The notes beneath the pieces were generated by a model that saw nothing but the letters and a program-made list of their open reading frames with translations, was not told where the DNA came from and did not search any database. A stretch of 64,000 nt of DNA from Euptelea pleiosperma (taxonomy: Eukaryota; Streptophyta; Magnoliopsida; Ranunculales; Eupteleaceae), in contig JASUTR010000247.1 in NCBI GenBank assembly GCA_035048495.1, positions 1-64,000 on the forward strand, written 5' to 3'. Shown here piece after piece: positions 63,901 to 64,000 of this stretch (positions are counted from its first letter, which is position 1; every line of letters begins with the position of its first letter). A program made the position numbers and the translations under genes.

Positions 63901-64000
63901 ACTCACAAACTGAGTCGAATTTGAGACGTTGACGCACGGATGGTGCTAACTTGTTTCGACTGTCCCGAATCTTGTTCCAACACTTTAAATGTGTTGAAAC
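60999..64000 (+). repeat. HOR block 2, segment S9 (cut by window end)
   Basis: The segment starts as the 15-monomer unit and shares with S7 the rare variants TTTGGGACGTTG, CACGTCAAATG, GTTTCAGTAAAATT and GAAAAGGTCATAAG. It departs from the canonical order after the AATTATG/AAACACATTG monomer (near 63200). There a GAGGTTG monomer and a GTGATG monomer follow, as in the middle of S7. It runs off the right edge. Confidence 0.9.
62238..64000 (+). repeat. 8-monomer duplication (1415 bp) at the right edge
   Basis: The GCAATATAAC monomer starts at 62238 and again at 63653, 8 x 177 minus 1 bp apart. Both are followed by CTGTCCTGAATCATG (62368 and 63783), a double variant found nowhere else in the window, and by the GAGGTTG and GGATGGTGC monomers. 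The last ~350 bp of the window are therefore the start of a second copy of this unit. Confidence 0.87.

Larger units (their letters stand above)
1..64000 (+). repeat. 177-bp satellite array filling the whole window
   Basis: Every part of the window aligns to one monomer. Starting the register at AATGGAAGAG, its landmarks are GAGTCCAATTACGAGGTCC (positions 14-32), GGTTGCGAAAAAGTCAC (33-49), GGCTTCGGAATGTAACACAC (58-77), GAGTCCAATTTGAGACG (83-99), TTGACGCACGGATGGAGC (100-117), TTTCGACTGTCCCGAATC (125-142) and CAACACTTCAAATGTGTTG (149-167). Successive AATGG starts lie 177 bp apart, with occasional 1-3 bp departures. All copies run in one orientation and I saw no inverted copy, unrelated insertion or unique spacer. 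Consensus GC is about 42%. Multimeric satellites of this size are typical of centromeres, but location and kinetochore association cannot be read from sequence. I do not recognise the family name. The array continues past both window edges. Confidence 0.99.

Noticed and set aside
1..64000. CRISPR-like regular repetition
   Set aside because: There are no alternating short repeats and unique spacers. The repeated unit is the whole 177 bp, with all parts equally repeated.
1..64000. Assignment to a named plant centromere satellite
   Set aside because: A monomer of about 177 bp fits several plant families, but the sequence does not match any consensus that I can recall with confidence. A database search with the 177-bp consensus would decide.
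1..64000. Telomeric or rDNA sequence
   Set aside because: No TTTAGGG or TTAGGG arrays and no rRNA-like segments were seen.

Overview
The whole 64 kb window is one uninterrupted tandem satellite array. I found no protein-coding gene, RNA gene, transposable element, telomere repeat or unique spacer. The basic monomer is 177 bp, so the window holds about 361 monomers, all in the same head-to-tail orientation. The consensus monomer is about 42% GC and unusually rich in CpG (about nine per monomer). A nucleosome-scale monomer organised in multimeric higher-order repeats (HORs) is typical of eukaryotic centromeric or pericentromeric satellite. I think a plant is the most likely source, but this rests only on monomer length and general appearance. 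I do not recognise the satellite as a named family, and animals cannot be excluded.

Layout. (1) 1-17675 holds four copies of a long HOR. The left copy is cut by the window edge, two copies are exactly 3889 bp (22 monomers), and one is enlarged to 5836 bp (33 monomers). The enlargement comes from extra copies of an internal 5-monomer subunit (885 bp) plus one additional monomer. (2) 17676-20505 is an 8-monomer unit (1415 bp) in two tandem copies. (3) 20506-28030 is an irregular zone. It has a perfect single-monomer duplication, a 7-monomer (1239 bp) duplication, a stretch from about 22.8 to 25.95 kb with many single-base indels, and a returning island of block-1 type monomers. (4) 28031-64000 is built on a second HOR, a 15-monomer unit of 2651 bp, with 12-mer, 16-mer, 22-mer, 31-mer and 38-mer derivatives. 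It includes a run of five essentially identical monomers at 40130-41014. From 48968 onward the block shows a still larger period of 9380 bp (53 monomers).

Shared private variants let the history be read. Neighbouring units share rare substitutions and one-base deletions, the number of subunits differs between adjacent copies, and copy A of block 1 matches copy D in its first part but copy B in its last part. This is the pattern expected from repeated unequal exchange, replication slippage and gene conversion. The first ~650 bases carry an excess of indels, as seen at a contig end or in a poorly polished consensus.

No gene network can be described. Any function is most likely structural (centromere or heterochromatin), which is inference. 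Two short motifs recur in the consensus and may matter: a 6-7-6 dyad (CAACAC / GTGTTG) and, on the minus strand, a degenerate 17-bp match to the CENP-B box core. Coordinates use a monomer register that starts at the AATGGAAGAG motif.
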